DNA of 33,413 nucleotides from contig CADEDN010000036.1 of the NCBI GenBank assembly GCA_902826095.1, positions 1-33,413 of the forward strand, in the 5' to 3' direction. This document shows, one piece after another, positions 1 to 8,400 of the stretch. This stretch comes from an uncultured Alphaproteobacteria bacterium (lineage in GTDB: Bacteria; Pseudomonadota; Alphaproteobacteria; Caulobacterales; Parvularculaceae). Each line of letters opens with the position of its first letter. Within the stretch, counting starts at the first letter, position 1. A program made the translations under genes and the position numbers. Under the pieces are notes generated by a model, which made no database searches, was not told the DNA's origin, and saw only the letters and a list, made by a program, of their open reading frames with translations.

Positions 1-678
1 CGAAAACCGCGGAAATTCGCTCGCGCCGCGCTCCCCTGCGACAACCTGCCGCAGGAAGGAGCGAAAGCGCATATATTCTGTATACAGAACGTAGGCGGCG
101 AACGGCCCTCCGCTTTCCTCCCCCGCGTCAGCGGGGGAGGTGTCGGCGAAGCCGACGGAGGGGGTCAGTCATCGAGACTGCGCGCGCGGATAGACCGCGC
201 CCCCTCAGTCACGCGCGCGCGTGACAGCTCCCCCGCTCGCGCGGGGGAGCAAAGGCGGCGCCCCAAGCCCTCCCCTAACCCCTCCCTTTCCAGGGGAGGG
301 GAATCGAGCGTACTCTGTGTGCGGAGCGTCTGCCGGCGGGCGCGGAGGCGATTTGATCGTGTTATCAGGGACGCGCCGCAGCGCGCAAGCGGTGCGACGC
401 CGATCCGGGATCTGGTGAGATAAGAGCGCCGCAAGCCGCGCGGGATCCCGGATCAGCGCCGCAGCCCTCATCCTGAGGAGCCGCCGTCAGGCGGCGTCTC
501 GAAGGACGCGCTGCAGCGCATCCGGGATGACCGGGTCGTGGCGGGCGGAGAGATCAGGCGGAAACAGCCCCAATCCCTCCGCCCCTTACCAAGGGGGGTG
601 AAGAAAGAGGGCCCTTTCCAATGAGGGGTGAAGAATAGGGCGCGCTTTCCCCCCTTTGAAAGAGGAGCGATGCGCCGT
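1..678. repeat. Gene-free region filled with palindromic repeat elements
   Basis: No convincing gene lies here; the short reading frames are low-complexity Arg/Pro/Ala translations. The stretch is a series of inverted repeats: CCTCCCCCGC/GCGGGGGAGG (117-126/131-140) followed by GTCGGC/GCCGAC (142-147/151-156); an 18-bp GC-rich palindrome at 208-225; CTCCCCCGC/GCGGGGGAG (228-236/241-249); a CCCCTCCC/GGGGAGGGG type hairpin around 280-301; a nested element at 445-528 with outer arms ATCCCGGAT/ATCCGGGAT and inner GCCGCC/GGCGGC (480-485/490-495); and further C-rich/G-rich arms around 565-660. Such elements are common between genes in alphaproteobacteria (REP-like). They may also stop transcription reaching them from the CCA-enzyme operon, which ends at 679. 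Seen directly: the inverted repeats. Inferred: the REP-family assignment. Confidence 0.75.
76..89. promoter_or_regulatory. Perfect 14-bp palindrome, possible operator
   Basis: TTCTG-TATA-CAGAA is a perfect palindrome in a small AT-rich island inside very GC-rich sequence. A TGTATACA core resembles operators of GntR-family regulators, but no gene it would control lies inside the window, so this remains a candidate only. Confidence 0.3.
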
Positions 679-1938
679 TCAGCGCCTGGCGGCGCGCGCG
701 GCTTCTTCGGCGAAGATCGCGCGCGCGCGCGGCTGCGGCGGAAAGTCTTCCTCGATCCAGCGCGTTTCCGCGGCCTTGATGACAGCGGCGACGGCGGGGC
801 CTTTGGGAACGCCGAGTCGCAGCGCCAGCGCGCCGGTGAACGGCGATTTTGGCGGCGGCCAGCGATCGGGCAGCGACTCAAGGTCCTGATAGGCCGCATC
901 GCGCGCGCGCGGCGCCTCGCTGTCGCTGAGGGCGATCGCTTCCGCGACGAGGCAGGCGTCGCGCCAGCGTTCCGCGCCGATGCGATATAGCCTTGCGCGC
1001 GCGGCCTTCGCCGGCATCGCCTTGTCGATCATCGCCGCGTTCGCGACCGCCTGGCGACGGCGTGCGCCCATCGCATTGGGAAGCCGCAGGCGGGCGTCGA
1101 CGCCTTCGCCTGTCGCCCCGTAAAGCGCGGCGAGCGCCAGCGGCGCCGGCGCCGAAGGCGCAATCGCTTTCAGCCGCGCGAGCGCTTCAAGGCGTGGCGG
1201 CGCCGGCCAGACTTCGTGAAGGACGCCGCTCGCCTGCATCGCCGAGACCGCCGCTTGCGGCGCCGAAAGCGCGAGCAGCCGCGTGAATTCATCGCCGATG
1301 CGCTCGGCGGACAAGCGCGCGAGGCCGTCCTTCATGGCGGCGCAGGCGGCAAGGCCCGCCTCATCGAAACCGCCGGCGAACCGCGCCGAAAACCGGAAGA
1401 AGCGCAGGATGCGGAGATAATCCTCGTGAATGCGATCCTCGGGACGGCCGATGAAGCGGACGCGGCGCGCTTCGATGTCGGCGACGCCGCCGACGGGATC
1501 GAAAAGGCGCAGATCCGGCGTCAGATAAAGCGCGTTGATCGTGAAATCCCGGCGGCGCGCATCGACCGACCAGTCCCGCGTGAAGGCGACCGTCGCGCGC
1601 CGGCCGTCGGTCGAGACGTCCGCGCGAAGGCTTGTCACTTCGACCCCGGTGTGATCGGCGATCGCTGTCACCGTGCCATGCGCAATCCCGGTCGGCGCGG
1701 CGCCGAGACCTTCGGCTTTCAACGCGGCGACGACCTCATCGGGCGTCAGGGTCGTCGCGATGTCGATGTCTTTGGGCGCCTCGCCAAGAAGACCGTCGCG
1801 GACGCAGCCGCCGACAAATCGCGCGCAGTCGGAATCGCCCGCCGTCAGCGCCGCGACGATCTTGACGACCGCGGGATCGCGGACCCAGCTGAAACGACGC
1901 GCGACATCCGCCGCAAGCGGGGTCGGCTTTTCGCTCAT
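679..1938 (-). CDS. CCA tRNA nucleotidyltransferase / poly(A) polymerase family protein
   Basis: Class II nucleotidyltransferase of 419 residues that adds or repairs the 3' CCA end of tRNAs in the cytoplasm. The head domain shows FVGGCVRDGLLG at 41-52, the catalytic pair in KDIDIATT (D57 and D59), RRRDFTINALY at about 128-138, and GRPEDRIHEDYLRILRF at 164-180, the RNA-binding and nucleotide-selection segment. The rest is the helical body. The ATG start at 1938 overlaps the stop of the NUDIX gene (ATGA), so the two are probably translationally coupled. From sequence alone a CCA-adding enzyme cannot be fully separated from a PcnB-type poly(A) polymerase, but length and context favour the CCA enzyme. 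It is the last gene of a three-gene minus-strand operon that runs into the repeat-filled region. Confidence 0.9.
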   Translation of the reverse strand: MSEKPTPLAADVARRFSWVRDPAVVKIVAALTAGDSDCARFVGGCVRDGLLGEAPKDIDIATTLTPDEVVAALKAEGLGAAPTGIAHGTVTAIADHTGVEVTSLRADVSTDGRRATVAFTRDWSVDARRRDFTINALYLTPDLRLFDPVGGVADIEARRVRFIGRPEDRIHEDYLRILRFFRFSARFAGGFDEAGLAACAAMKDGLARLSAERIGDEFTRLLALSAPQAAVSAMQASGVLHEVWPAPPRLEALARLKAIAPSAPAPLALAALYGATGEGVDARLRLPNAMGARRRQAVANAAMIDKAMPAKAARARLYRIGAERWRDACLVAEAIALSDSEAPRARDAAYQDLESLPDRWPPPKSPFTGALALRLGVPKGPAVAAVIKAAETRWIEEDFPPQPRARAIFAEEAARAARR

Positions 1939-2573
1939 CGCCGCGGCTCGTCCTGCTGGAGAACATCGGCGAGCGTGCGCAAGATGCCGGCGGTCAGCCC
2001 CCAGATATGATAGCGGCCGAAGGGCGCCGCGAACATTCTGTAGGCGACGCCAAGGTGCTCGCGATCTTCCGACACGTGATTGGAAAGATCGGCGAAAAAG
2101 GCGAGCGGCGCTTCGAATATTTCGGCGACCTCGCGCGGGCAGGCCCTGAGCGGCGCCGCGGGATCGACGACGCCGACGATCGGCGTCACCGCGAAACCAA
2201 GCCCGCCCTCATGCACGCCGAGGGCGCCGATGACTTTGACGGCGTCCGGGGGAAGATTGATTTCCTCATGCGCTTCGCGAAGCGCTGTCGCGACCGCGTC
2301 CCTGTCGTCCTTGTGCGGACGACCGCCCGGAAACGCGATCTGGCCGGCATGCGTCGGCGTGTCGCTCGACCGGACCGTCATCAGCACGGTCGGGCCGCCC
2401 GGCCGGTCGACGATCGGCACGAGGACGGAAGCCGGCTTGCGCTCGCTCGTCCAGCGGCTCTCAAAGCGTCGGTCGCCGACAAGATGCGGGTTCATTTCCG
2501 CAAACAGCGCGCGGACGCGGCGGCCGTCAGCGCGGCCGAGATTTTCTTCAATGCGCCTGCGCCAGTCTTCCAA
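1935..2573 (-). CDS. NUDIX hydrolase, CoA pyrophosphatase type
   Basis: A 212-residue NUDIX protein of the CoA pyrophosphatase (NudL/YeaB) type, which splits coenzyme A or oxidised CoA into 3',5'-ADP and phosphopantetheine. THAGQIAFPGGR at 74-85 is the segment typical of this subfamily and runs into the NUDIX box (about 83-107), which ends in REAHEEINL; the glutamates of REAHEE bind the metal. The only in-frame start giving a full domain is TTG at 2573, which reads MEDWRRRIEE; the first in-frame ATG (residue 27) would remove the N-terminal helix. A TTG start may mean modest translation. The gene sits 36 bases after the DUF1285 gene and overlaps the CCA-enzyme gene by 4 bases. Substrate is inferred from family resemblance. 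Confidence 0.85.
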   Translation of the reverse strand: MEDWRRRIEENLGRADGRRVRALFAEMNPHLVGDRRFESRWTSERKPASVLVPIVDRPGGPTVLMTVRSSDTPTHAGQIAFPGGRPHKDDRDAVATALREAHEEINLPPDAVKVIGALGVHEGGLGFAVTPIVGVVDPAAPLRACPREVAEIFEAPLAFFADLSNHVSEDREHLGVAYRMFAAPFGRYHIWGLTAGILRTLADVLQQDEPRR

Positions 2574-2609
2574 CGATCCGTCTCTTGAGGTTCCGCCAAG
2601 GGGGCGGCG

Positions 2610-3182
2610 TCAGCCCCTCTCTTCGAATATCTCGCCGGCTTTGCCAAATGGATAAAACGCGCCGGCGGAGGCGACGCCGAACCATTCTTCGCCGTCGATT
2701 TCGCGCGTTTCGCCAAGGGCGACAAGATCATAGAACAAAGGCCTTGCGACGCGCGCCTCAAGCCCCGCGCGCACATGGACATAGGGCGCGCGCCCGGCGC
2801 CGCTCGCCCGGTAGTCGATGTCGCGGCCAGGGCCCGCAGTCACGTCGTCGCCGACATTGGTGGTGAAGACGATCGATCTCCCTGCGCCCGCGCCCTCGAC
2901 GCGCATCAAGACCGCGAGAAACGGCGCGTCTTCGACCTTGATTGCGAGCTTTTCGACGGGCGTCAGCAGAAAATAGCGATCGCCCTCCTTGCGAAGGACG
3001 GTTGAGAACAGCCGCACCAGCGACGCGCGGCCGATCGGCGTTCCCTGATACATCCAGACGCCGTCGCGCCGGATCAGGAGGTCGAGTTCGCCGCAATAAT
3101 CGGGCGTCCATTTTTCGACCGGCGGCAAGGCGCGCGCCGCCCTGCCCTCAAGCGCCGCCGCATATCGCATCAGATCGGTCAT
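2610..3182 (-). CDS. DUF1285 domain protein
   Basis: A 190-residue soluble protein with the DUF1285 pattern: VEKWTPDYCGELDLLIRRDG (about 22-41), then W-Y-GTPIGR, LVRLFSTVLRKEGDRYFLLTP and VEKLAIKVEDAPF. Members are widespread in alpha- and gammaproteobacteria; the biochemical role is not known to me. No signal peptide or membrane segment is visible. It opens the operon with the NUDIX and CCA-enzyme genes. From memory, this trio often lies next to the moxR operon in alphaproteobacteria; here sppA sits between them. The ATG at 3182 has only a weak ribosome binding site. Confidence 0.85.
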   Translation of the reverse strand: MTDLMRYAAALEGRAARALPPVEKWTPDYCGELDLLIRRDGVWMYQGTPIGRASLVRLFSTVLRKEGDRYFLLTPVEKLAIKVEDAPFLAVLMRVEGAGAGRSIVFTTNVGDDVTAGPGRDIDYRASGAGRAPYVHVRAGLEARVARPLFYDLVALGETREIDGEEWFGVASAGAFYPFGKAGEIFEERG

Positions 3183-3192
3183 AAAGCGCGAA

Positions 3193-3220
3193 GCCGGCGC
3201 ATTCGAAAGAATGCGCCGGC
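3193..3220 (-). terminator. Strong hairpin behind sppA, probable terminator
   Basis: A perfect 12-bp inverted repeat (GCCGGCGCATTC / GAATGCGCCGGC) with a 4-base loop lies 28 bases beyond the sppA stop and just before the DUF1285 start. On the minus strand it is followed by a T-containing but interrupted stretch (TTCGCGCTTTAT). It probably terminates or attenuates read-through from sppA into the DUF1285 operon. The weak T-tract lowers confidence. Confidence 0.6.
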
Positions 3221-3247
3221 CCCCTCATCCATGGTCAGCGGGTTTTT

Positions 3248-5146
3248 CTAGTTCCCGCAGGAAAGGCAGCGCGCGTAGAGCGCGTTCGGATCGTTGAACT
3301 CGTCAAGGAACGCGACTTCCTTTTCGACCGCCGCGATCGCCTTGCGGACGACGGAGCGCGACGCATCGATGCGCGGACGATCAAGGCCGAAGGCGCCCAT
3401 CATCTTCACCGCCGTCTGGCCGAAGAAGACTTCGAGCGGCGTGATCGTCTCGCGGAAATTGACCCGGTCATACTCGGTCAGCTTGGCGAGCTTGGCCGCG
3501 GACGCCACCGCTTCATCGATATCGCCGAGATGGTCGACGAGTTTCAGCTCAAGCGCTTTCTCGCCGATCCAGACGCGCCCTTGTCCGACCGTGTCGACAT
3601 AGGCGGGATCGAGCTTGCGTCCCTCCGCGACGACATCGAGGAAGTCGCGATAGCCGTCCTCGACGCTCTGCTGGAAAATGTCGGCGACATTCTCTTCAAG
3701 CGGCCCGACGCCCGCCGCGTAAATCGATGCGAGCGCGGTCGTTCCGACGCCGTCGACTTTAAGACCCCAATGTTCGGCGGCTTTTTCAAAAGTCGGGAAG
3801 AAGGCGAAAATGCCGATCGATCCCGTGACCGTCGTCGGCGAGGCCCAGATTTCGTCGCCCGGCGCCGCGATCCAGTAGCCGCCGGACGCGGCGAGCGATC
3901 CCATCGACACGACGACCGGCTTGCCGGCTTTTTTCAGCGCGAGGACGCCGTCGCGGATGATCTCGGACGCGAAGGCCGAGCCGCCGGGGCTGTCGATGCG
4001 AAGGACGACGGCTTTCACGTCTTCATCGTCCAGCGCCTGCCTGAGGTAATCGGCGATGGTGTCGCCGCCGGCCGCGACGCCCGGCGCCGCTTCGCCGTCG
4101 ACGATCGAACCCGCCGCCGTGATGATCGCGATATTAGGATCGGAATCGTCTTTTTCAGGACCGATCGCCATCAAATAGTCCGCGAGTTCGACGTTCTTGA
4201 AGCGCTCGCCGTCATCATCCTCGCCGAATACGGCTTTCATCGCCTCGATCTGTTCGGGGCGCGATTTCAAATGGTCGACAAGCTTGTATTTCAGCGCGGC
4301 CTGCGCGAAGTCGCCGCTCGACTCGCGAAGGATCGAGTTGAGATCATTGGCGAAACGGTCGATCGAGCCGGCCGGGAGCGTGCGCGCCTTTTCAATTCCC
4401 TTGGCGTAGGCGGACCACATGCTGCCGAGGAAGGCGAGATTGGCTTCCTTGGCTTCTGGCGACATGTCATCGCGCAAGAAAGGCTCGACCGCCGCCTTGA
4501 ACGTGCCGACGCGAAAAACATGCGGCGTGATCAGCAGCTTTTCGAGAAACGACTTCATGAAGGCGTCATAGGCGCCGTAGCCGACGAGAACGAGCGACCC
4601 CTTGTCGTGCATGTAGATTTCGTCCGCATGCGAAGCGATCAGATATTGCTCCTGGCTGTAATAATCGCCGACCGCGTAAATCTTCTTGCCCGACGCCTTG
4701 AACTCATCGAGCACGCCGGCGAGATAATGCGCCTTCGACGCGCTGATCGTCGGGATATAGAGCTGCGTCAGGTCGAGGACGACGCCCTTGATGCGCTCGT
4801 CCGTCGCCGCCTCGCGGAGCGCGCGCGCCACTTCGCGCACTTCGATCTGCTGGGGCTCGTTCGACCCGTAGGCGCGTTCGATCGCGTGGGTGAAGGGATC
4901 TTGAACCTCGGCCTCTTCAACGAGGACGCCGTTCGGGTTGATCAGCAGCGCCGCCTCCTTCGGGACATGCGGCGAGACCGGCTGACCGCCGCCGATGCCA
5001 TTGCTGAAGGATACAAAGACGCCGACGAAAAGCAGCAGCATCGCGAGGCCGACAATCCCCTGCAGCACAAGCAGGATGCCGATCAGCAGTTTGCCGAACC
5101 CTTTGATGAAGCCCCACACGCCGAACTTGCTGTCGTCATCAGACAC
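3248..5146 (-). CDS. sppA: Signal peptide peptidase SppA, long (67K) type
   Basis: A 632-residue inner-membrane serine protease of the long E. coli type with two tandem SppA domains; it degrades signal peptides left in the membrane after secretion. An N-terminal anchor lies at about 18-47. The N-terminal domain holds the predicted general base Lys217 in FRVGTFKAAVEPF, and the C-terminal domain holds the nucleophile Ser421 in GSLAASGGYWIAA, with RIDSPGGSA at 383-391. The lysine and serine on separate domains follow the E. coli enzyme. The start is GTG at 5146, with AAGGGG about ten bases upstream. The protein ends in a two-cysteine tail (ARCLSCGN). The gene is divergent from moxR and ends at the hairpin 3193-3220, so it is probably a single-gene unit. 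Confidence 0.95.
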   Translation of the reverse strand: MSDDDSKFGVWGFIKGFGKLLIGILLVLQGIVGLAMLLLFVGVFVSFSNGIGGGQPVSPHVPKEAALLINPNGVLVEEAEVQDPFTHAIERAYGSNEPQQIEVREVARALREAATDERIKGVVLDLTQLYIPTISASKAHYLAGVLDEFKASGKKIYAVGDYYSQEQYLIASHADEIYMHDKGSLVLVGYGAYDAFMKSFLEKLLITPHVFRVGTFKAAVEPFLRDDMSPEAKEANLAFLGSMWSAYAKGIEKARTLPAGSIDRFANDLNSILRESSGDFAQAALKYKLVDHLKSRPEQIEAMKAVFGEDDDGERFKNVELADYLMAIGPEKDDSDPNIAIITAAGSIVDGEAAPGVAAGGDTIADYLRQALDDEDVKAVVLRIDSPGGSAFASEIIRDGVLALKKAGKPVVVSMGSLAASGGYWIAAPGDEIWASPTTVTGSIGIFAFFPTFEKAAEHWGLKVDGVGTTALASIYAAGVGPLEENVADIFQQSVEDGYRDFLDVVAEGRKLDPAYVDTVGQGRVWIGEKALELKLVDHLGDIDEAVASAAKLAKLTEYDRVNFRETITPLEVFFGQTAVKMMGAFGLDRPRIDASRSVVRKAIAAVEKEVAFLDEFNDPNALYARCLSCGN

Positions 5147-5453
5147 CGAAAATACCCCTTGGTTGCGACGGCTTTGCGCCGCCTTTCCGCCGACGGCGGA
5201 GCGATTGGAAATTGTTGCACGCCCCTCTTAACGCCGTAATAACCACGATGTCTAATTGCGGATTACGGCGCATTCCGGGCTTCATGCTAAAGACCTTGGC
5301 GCCGCCGGCGCAAGTGGCAATAGGCCTGCGCCAGGGCGAGCCGGCGCTTCGGCGAACGGTTGCCAGCGCCGCGCAAAAGCGTGCTATCTGAACGGGTTAG
5401 GCGCCATCCCGCGCGCCGATCGCCACATCCATCGCCGGAAAAACGGAACCTTC
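5147..5453. promoter_or_regulatory. Divergent promoter region between sppA and moxR
   Basis: 307 bases without a gene. The moxR frame is open upstream to 5256, but that extension has no family resemblance, so it is treated as non-coding. A possible sigma-70-like promoter on the plus strand is TTGCAC (5217-5222), 16 bases, TAATAA (5239-5244), about 210 bases ahead of the moxR ATG. Nothing else clear is visible. Confidence 0.35.
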
Positions 5454-6437
5454 ATGACCGAAAACGACCTGTTGAAAGAGTTTGACGACGCCGCCGCGCG
5501 CTTCAAGGCGGCGAAACACAGCCTCGCCGAGGTCGTCTTCGGGCAGGACGAGGTCATTGAAATGACCTTGGCGACGCTGGCGGCGGGCGGCCATGGCCTT
5601 CTGGTCGGGGCGCCGGGCCTTGCAAAGACACTGCTCGTCACCTCGACCGCGACCTTGACCGGGCTTTCCGCCAAACGCGTGCAGTTCACACCCGATCTGA
5701 TGCCGGGCGACGTTCTCGGCTCGGAAGTGCTTGAAGAGGCGCCGAACGGCCGGCGCGAGTTTCGATTCATCCCCGGCCCCATCTTCTGCCAGCTCCTGAT
5801 GGCGGACGAAATCAACCGCGCGAGCCCGCGCACCCAGTCGGCGCTGCTGCAGGCGATGCAGGAACTGCACGTCACGGTCGCCGGGGCGCGTCACGACCTT
5901 CCGGCGCCCTTTCACGTCCTCGCGACGCAAAATCCGATCGAGCAGGAAGGCACCTATCCCCTGCCCGAGGCCCAGCTCGACCGCTTCCTCATGCAGATCA
6001 ATATTTCGTATCCGGATGAAATGTCCGAGCGGCGCATGCTGACCGCGACGACCGGCGCCGATACGGCGCGCGTCGCGCCGGCGATGACGGCCGACGATTT
6101 GTTGCGCGCGCAGCGGCTCGTCCGCCAGATGCCGATCGCCGAGCGGATCAACGACGCGATCCTCGCGCTGGTTCGAAGCGCGCGTCCGGTCGACGGCGCC
6201 GCCGACCGCGTCAGAGAGCTTGTCGGCTGGGGGCCCGGGCCGCGCGCCAGCCAGGCGCTGTCGCTCGCCGCGCGCGCGCTCGCGCTGATTGACGGCCGCC
6301 GCGCGCCCTCGCTCGAAGACGTCCGCCGTCTCGCCAAGCCTGTGCTCCGCCATCGCATGGCGCTCAATTTCGCGGCGCGCGCGCAAGGCGTCGCCATCGA
6401 CGAATTTGTCGACGATCTCGTCGCCAGGGCGCTGTAA
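5454..6437 (+). CDS. MoxR family AAA+ ATPase
   Basis: A 327-residue cytoplasmic AAA+ ATPase. The Walker A loop GAPGLAKT is at 52-59, Walker B LLMADE at 114-119, the sensor segment ATQNP at 157-161, and EAQLDRF at 172-178 carries the putative arginine finger R177. MoxR proteins act with VWA-domain partners as chaperones that mature or insert cofactors into target complexes, often in the envelope. The ATG at 5454 begins MTENDLLKEF, the usual N-terminus of the family; the longer frame from 5256 would add 66 unrelated residues. It leads an operon whose DUF58, DUF4159 and amidotransferase-fold genes are the standard alphaproteobacterial partners. The next gene starts on the base after this stop codon and is not part of the usual set. 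Confidence 0.93.
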   Translation: MTENDLLKEFDDAAARFKAAKHSLAEVVFGQDEVIEMTLATLAAGGHGLLVGAPGLAKTLLVTSTATLTGLSAKRVQFTPDLMPGDVLGSEVLEEAPNGRREFRFIPGPIFCQLLMADEINRASPRTQSALLQAMQELHVTVAGARHDLPAPFHVLATQNPIEQEGTYPLPEAQLDRFLMQINISYPDEMSERRMLTATTGADTARVAPAMTADDLLRAQRLVRQMPIAERINDAILALVRSARPVDGAADRVRELVGWGPGPRASQALSLAARALALIDGRRAPSLEDVRRLAKPVLRHRMALNFAARAQGVAIDEFVDDLVARAL

Positions 6438-7316
6438 GTGGCGTGGCTTTTGTTCATCGATGAAAGCGGCCACGATCGACGCGCGGCTCCTTACGAAGTG
6501 TTGGCCGGCGTCGCGGTCCGGGACGATCGGCTTTGGAGCCTGATCAAGGAACTTCAGGCGGCTGAATTGAAGCGGTTCGGCCGTCGCTACAGTGCGGGTT
6601 TGGACGAACTCAAAGGCAGGAAGATACTCAAGACGAAAGTCTTTCACCACGCCGCGCTCAACACGCCTGTCCCGGGGGCCGAAATGGCTACCCTCGCGAA
6701 AAAGGCTCTCGATGACGGCGAACGCGCGGGCGTTCGCGAATTGAAAGCGCTGGCGCTAGCGAAATTGGCGTATGTCAATGACGTCTTCGCGCTGTGCGCG
6801 CGTTTCAAATGCAAGGTGTTCGCCAGCGTGGTGGAGACAGATGCGCCAGGGACAAAATCAGACGGCTTAAGAAAAGACTATGGCTATCTCTTTGAACGCT
6901 TTTTCTATTTCCTCGAAGAGAACAAGCCTCATGAGTCCGGGATCGTGGTTTTTGACGAACTTGAAAAATCGCGCAGTCATCTTCTGATCGACCAATGCCA
7001 GCGATATTTCAAGGAAACCGCGATTGGCCGTCAACGGGCGAACCTGATCATTCCAGAGCCGTTTTTCGTCCACAGCGAACTGACGACCGGCGTCCAACTC
7101 GCGGATCTGGCGGCCTACGTTATTTCGTGGGGCTTCCGCACTCCTGCTATGAAGAAGCCGGCGCGCGAGGAGCTTGCGCCGTTTGCAAAGCAGATCGCCG
7201 AATTGCGATACAAGGCGCTTCGATTAAGGGACGGCGAGCGATTTGACGTCTGGAGCATCGCCCACATTACCGACTTGCGGACGACGATCGAACGAGACGG
7301 AAATGAACGGAAATAA
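6438..7316 (+). CDS. DUF3800 protein inserted in the moxR operon
   Basis: A 292-residue protein of the DUF3800 family. The N-terminus has LFIDESGHD (D8, E9), the middle VVFDELEKSR (D173, E174), and the C-terminal part GVQLADLAAYVIS (D223). This spacing of acidic residues fits the RNase H-like fold proposed for the family; whether it cleaves nucleic acid is not established. The start is GTG at 6438, directly after the moxR TAA (TAAGTG), so translation is probably coupled. Base composition and codon use are visibly less GC-biased than in moxR and the DUF58 gene, with codons such as AAA, GTT and TTG commoner, which suggests later arrival. A 132-base gap separates it from the DUF58 gene, whereas the downstream operon genes are tightly packed. 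DUF3800 genes often occur on mobile elements and near defence genes. Function here is unknown. Confidence 0.85.
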   Translation: MAWLLFIDESGHDRRAAPYEVLAGVAVRDDRLWSLIKELQAAELKRFGRRYSAGLDELKGRKILKTKVFHHAALNTPVPGAEMATLAKKALDDGERAGVRELKALALAKLAYVNDVFALCARFKCKVFASVVETDAPGTKSDGLRKDYGYLFERFFYFLEENKPHESGIVVFDELEKSRSHLLIDQCQRYFKETAIGRQRANLIIPEPFFVHSELTTGVQLADLAAYVISWGFRTPAMKKPAREELAPFAKQIAELRYKALRLRDGERFDVWSIAHITDLRTTIERDGNERK

Positions 7317-7448
7317 AAAAAGGCAATGCAACGCGATGCGCCGCAAAGCCTCCGCCGCTAGAGTAAGCCATTTGTCGCCGATATTCAAGCCTCCGGGGAG
7401 AGCGCCGTCCGAGGTCGACGAGCCGATCCCTGCTCCTACGTATCGCCG

Positions 7449-8357
7449 ATGCCGATCATGACGCGCGCCAGCGTTAAGCACAGCACACGAAGTGAAGCCG
7501 AGCAACTCGCCGCGTCGCTGCCGCCGCTGCTGATCGAGGCCGAGCGGATCGCCCATACGGTGGCGGCGGGCCTCCACGGGCGCCGCCGCGCGGGACCGGG
7601 CGAGACCTTCTGGCAGCATCGGGCCTATTCGTTCGGCGATCCGGTGGCGTCGATCGACTGGCGCCAATCCGCGCGCGCCGCCGACCGTCTCTATGTGCGG
7701 CAGAACGAATGGGACGCCGCCGCGGCCGTCTGGATCTGGCGCGATCCCTCGCGGTCCCTCGATTATTCGTCGGCGAAGGCTGGAACGACCAAACGCCGGC
7801 GCGCCGACATTCTCGCCGTCGCGCTCGCCTCGCTGCTTGCAAAGGGCGGCGAGCGCATCGGCGTCGTCGCGGCGAGCCCGCGGATATTCCATGGCCGCAC
7901 CGCCGCCGCCCGCTTTCTGGAAGCGCTGGAGATAGACGCCTTTGATGAGCGCGCATCGTCGCCGCCGCCTGTTCCGATCGCGGCGCATGCGCGCGTCGTG
8001 CTGATCAGCGATTTCTTCACCGATCTTTCCGCAATCGCCGAAACCGCCGCGCGCGCCGCCAAGCTCGGCGCGAAAGGCGTCCTCTTTCAGATCCTCGATC
8101 CCGCCGAGGAACTCTTTCCCTTCGCGGGACGCGTCGAATTCGCCGATGTCGAAAGCCGCGATCGGATCGTGTTCGGCGACGCCGGCGCGCTCCGCGATTC
8201 TTATCAGCGCGAATTCGCCGCGCATCGAGCCGCGCTGACGACGTTGGCGAAGCGTTTTCAGTGGCGTTTCATAACGCACCGCACGGACGCTCCCGCCAGC
8301 GCCGCGCTGCTCGCGCTATACGCAGCGCTCGCCGACGAGCGGGGGCGAAACTGGTGA
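7449..8357 (+). CDS. DUF58 domain protein (VWA-like MoxR partner)
   Basis: A 302-residue protein of the DUF58 family, the usual partner of MoxR ATPases. The DUF58 core is clear: GLHGRRRAGPGETFWQHR at 41-58, YSFGDPVASIDWRQSAR at 60-76, then RLYVRQNEWD. DPSRS at 99-103 matches the DxSxS metal-site (MIDAS) motif of VWA domains, so metal-dependent binding of a partner is likely. No membrane segment is seen, so it is probably cytoplasmic or peripheral. The start could be the ATG at 7449 or the one at 7458; neither has a strong ribosome binding site. The following gene begins about 40 bases after this stop. Confidence 0.88.
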   Translation: MPIMTRASVKHSTRSEAEQLAASLPPLLIEAERIAHTVAAGLHGRRRAGPGETFWQHRAYSFGDPVASIDWRQSARAADRLYVRQNEWDAAAAVWIWRDPSRSLDYSSAKAGTTKRRRADILAVALASLLAKGGERIGVVAASPRIFHGRTAAARFLEALEIDAFDERASSPPPVPIAAHARVVLISDFFTDLSAIAETAARAAKLGAKGVLFQILDPAEELFPFAGRVEFADVESRDRIVFGDAGALRDSYQREFAAHRAALTTLAKRFQWRFITHRTDAPASAALLALYAALADERGRNW

Positions 8358-8400
8358 CCGGCGAGCGCAATTTTCGAAGACGCAATCCCGTGTTCGTGTG

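Noticed and set aside
465-530. Possible CRISPR-like repeats in the left region
   Set aside because: The repeats differ from one another, are palindromic and have no uniform spacers.
3530-5239. 569-residue plus-strand reading frame
   Set aside because: It lies opposite sppA, whose product has all catalytic residues; the translation is Arg/Asp/Ala-rich and low in family pattern, typical of the antisense of a GC-rich gene.
5256-5453. N-terminal extension of the MoxR frame
   Set aside because: The 66 added residues have no family match; MTENDLLKEF at 5454 is the usual N-terminus.
5397-6650. 417-residue minus-strand reading frame
   Set aside because: Antisense to the MoxR ATPase and the DUF3800 start; no domain pattern.
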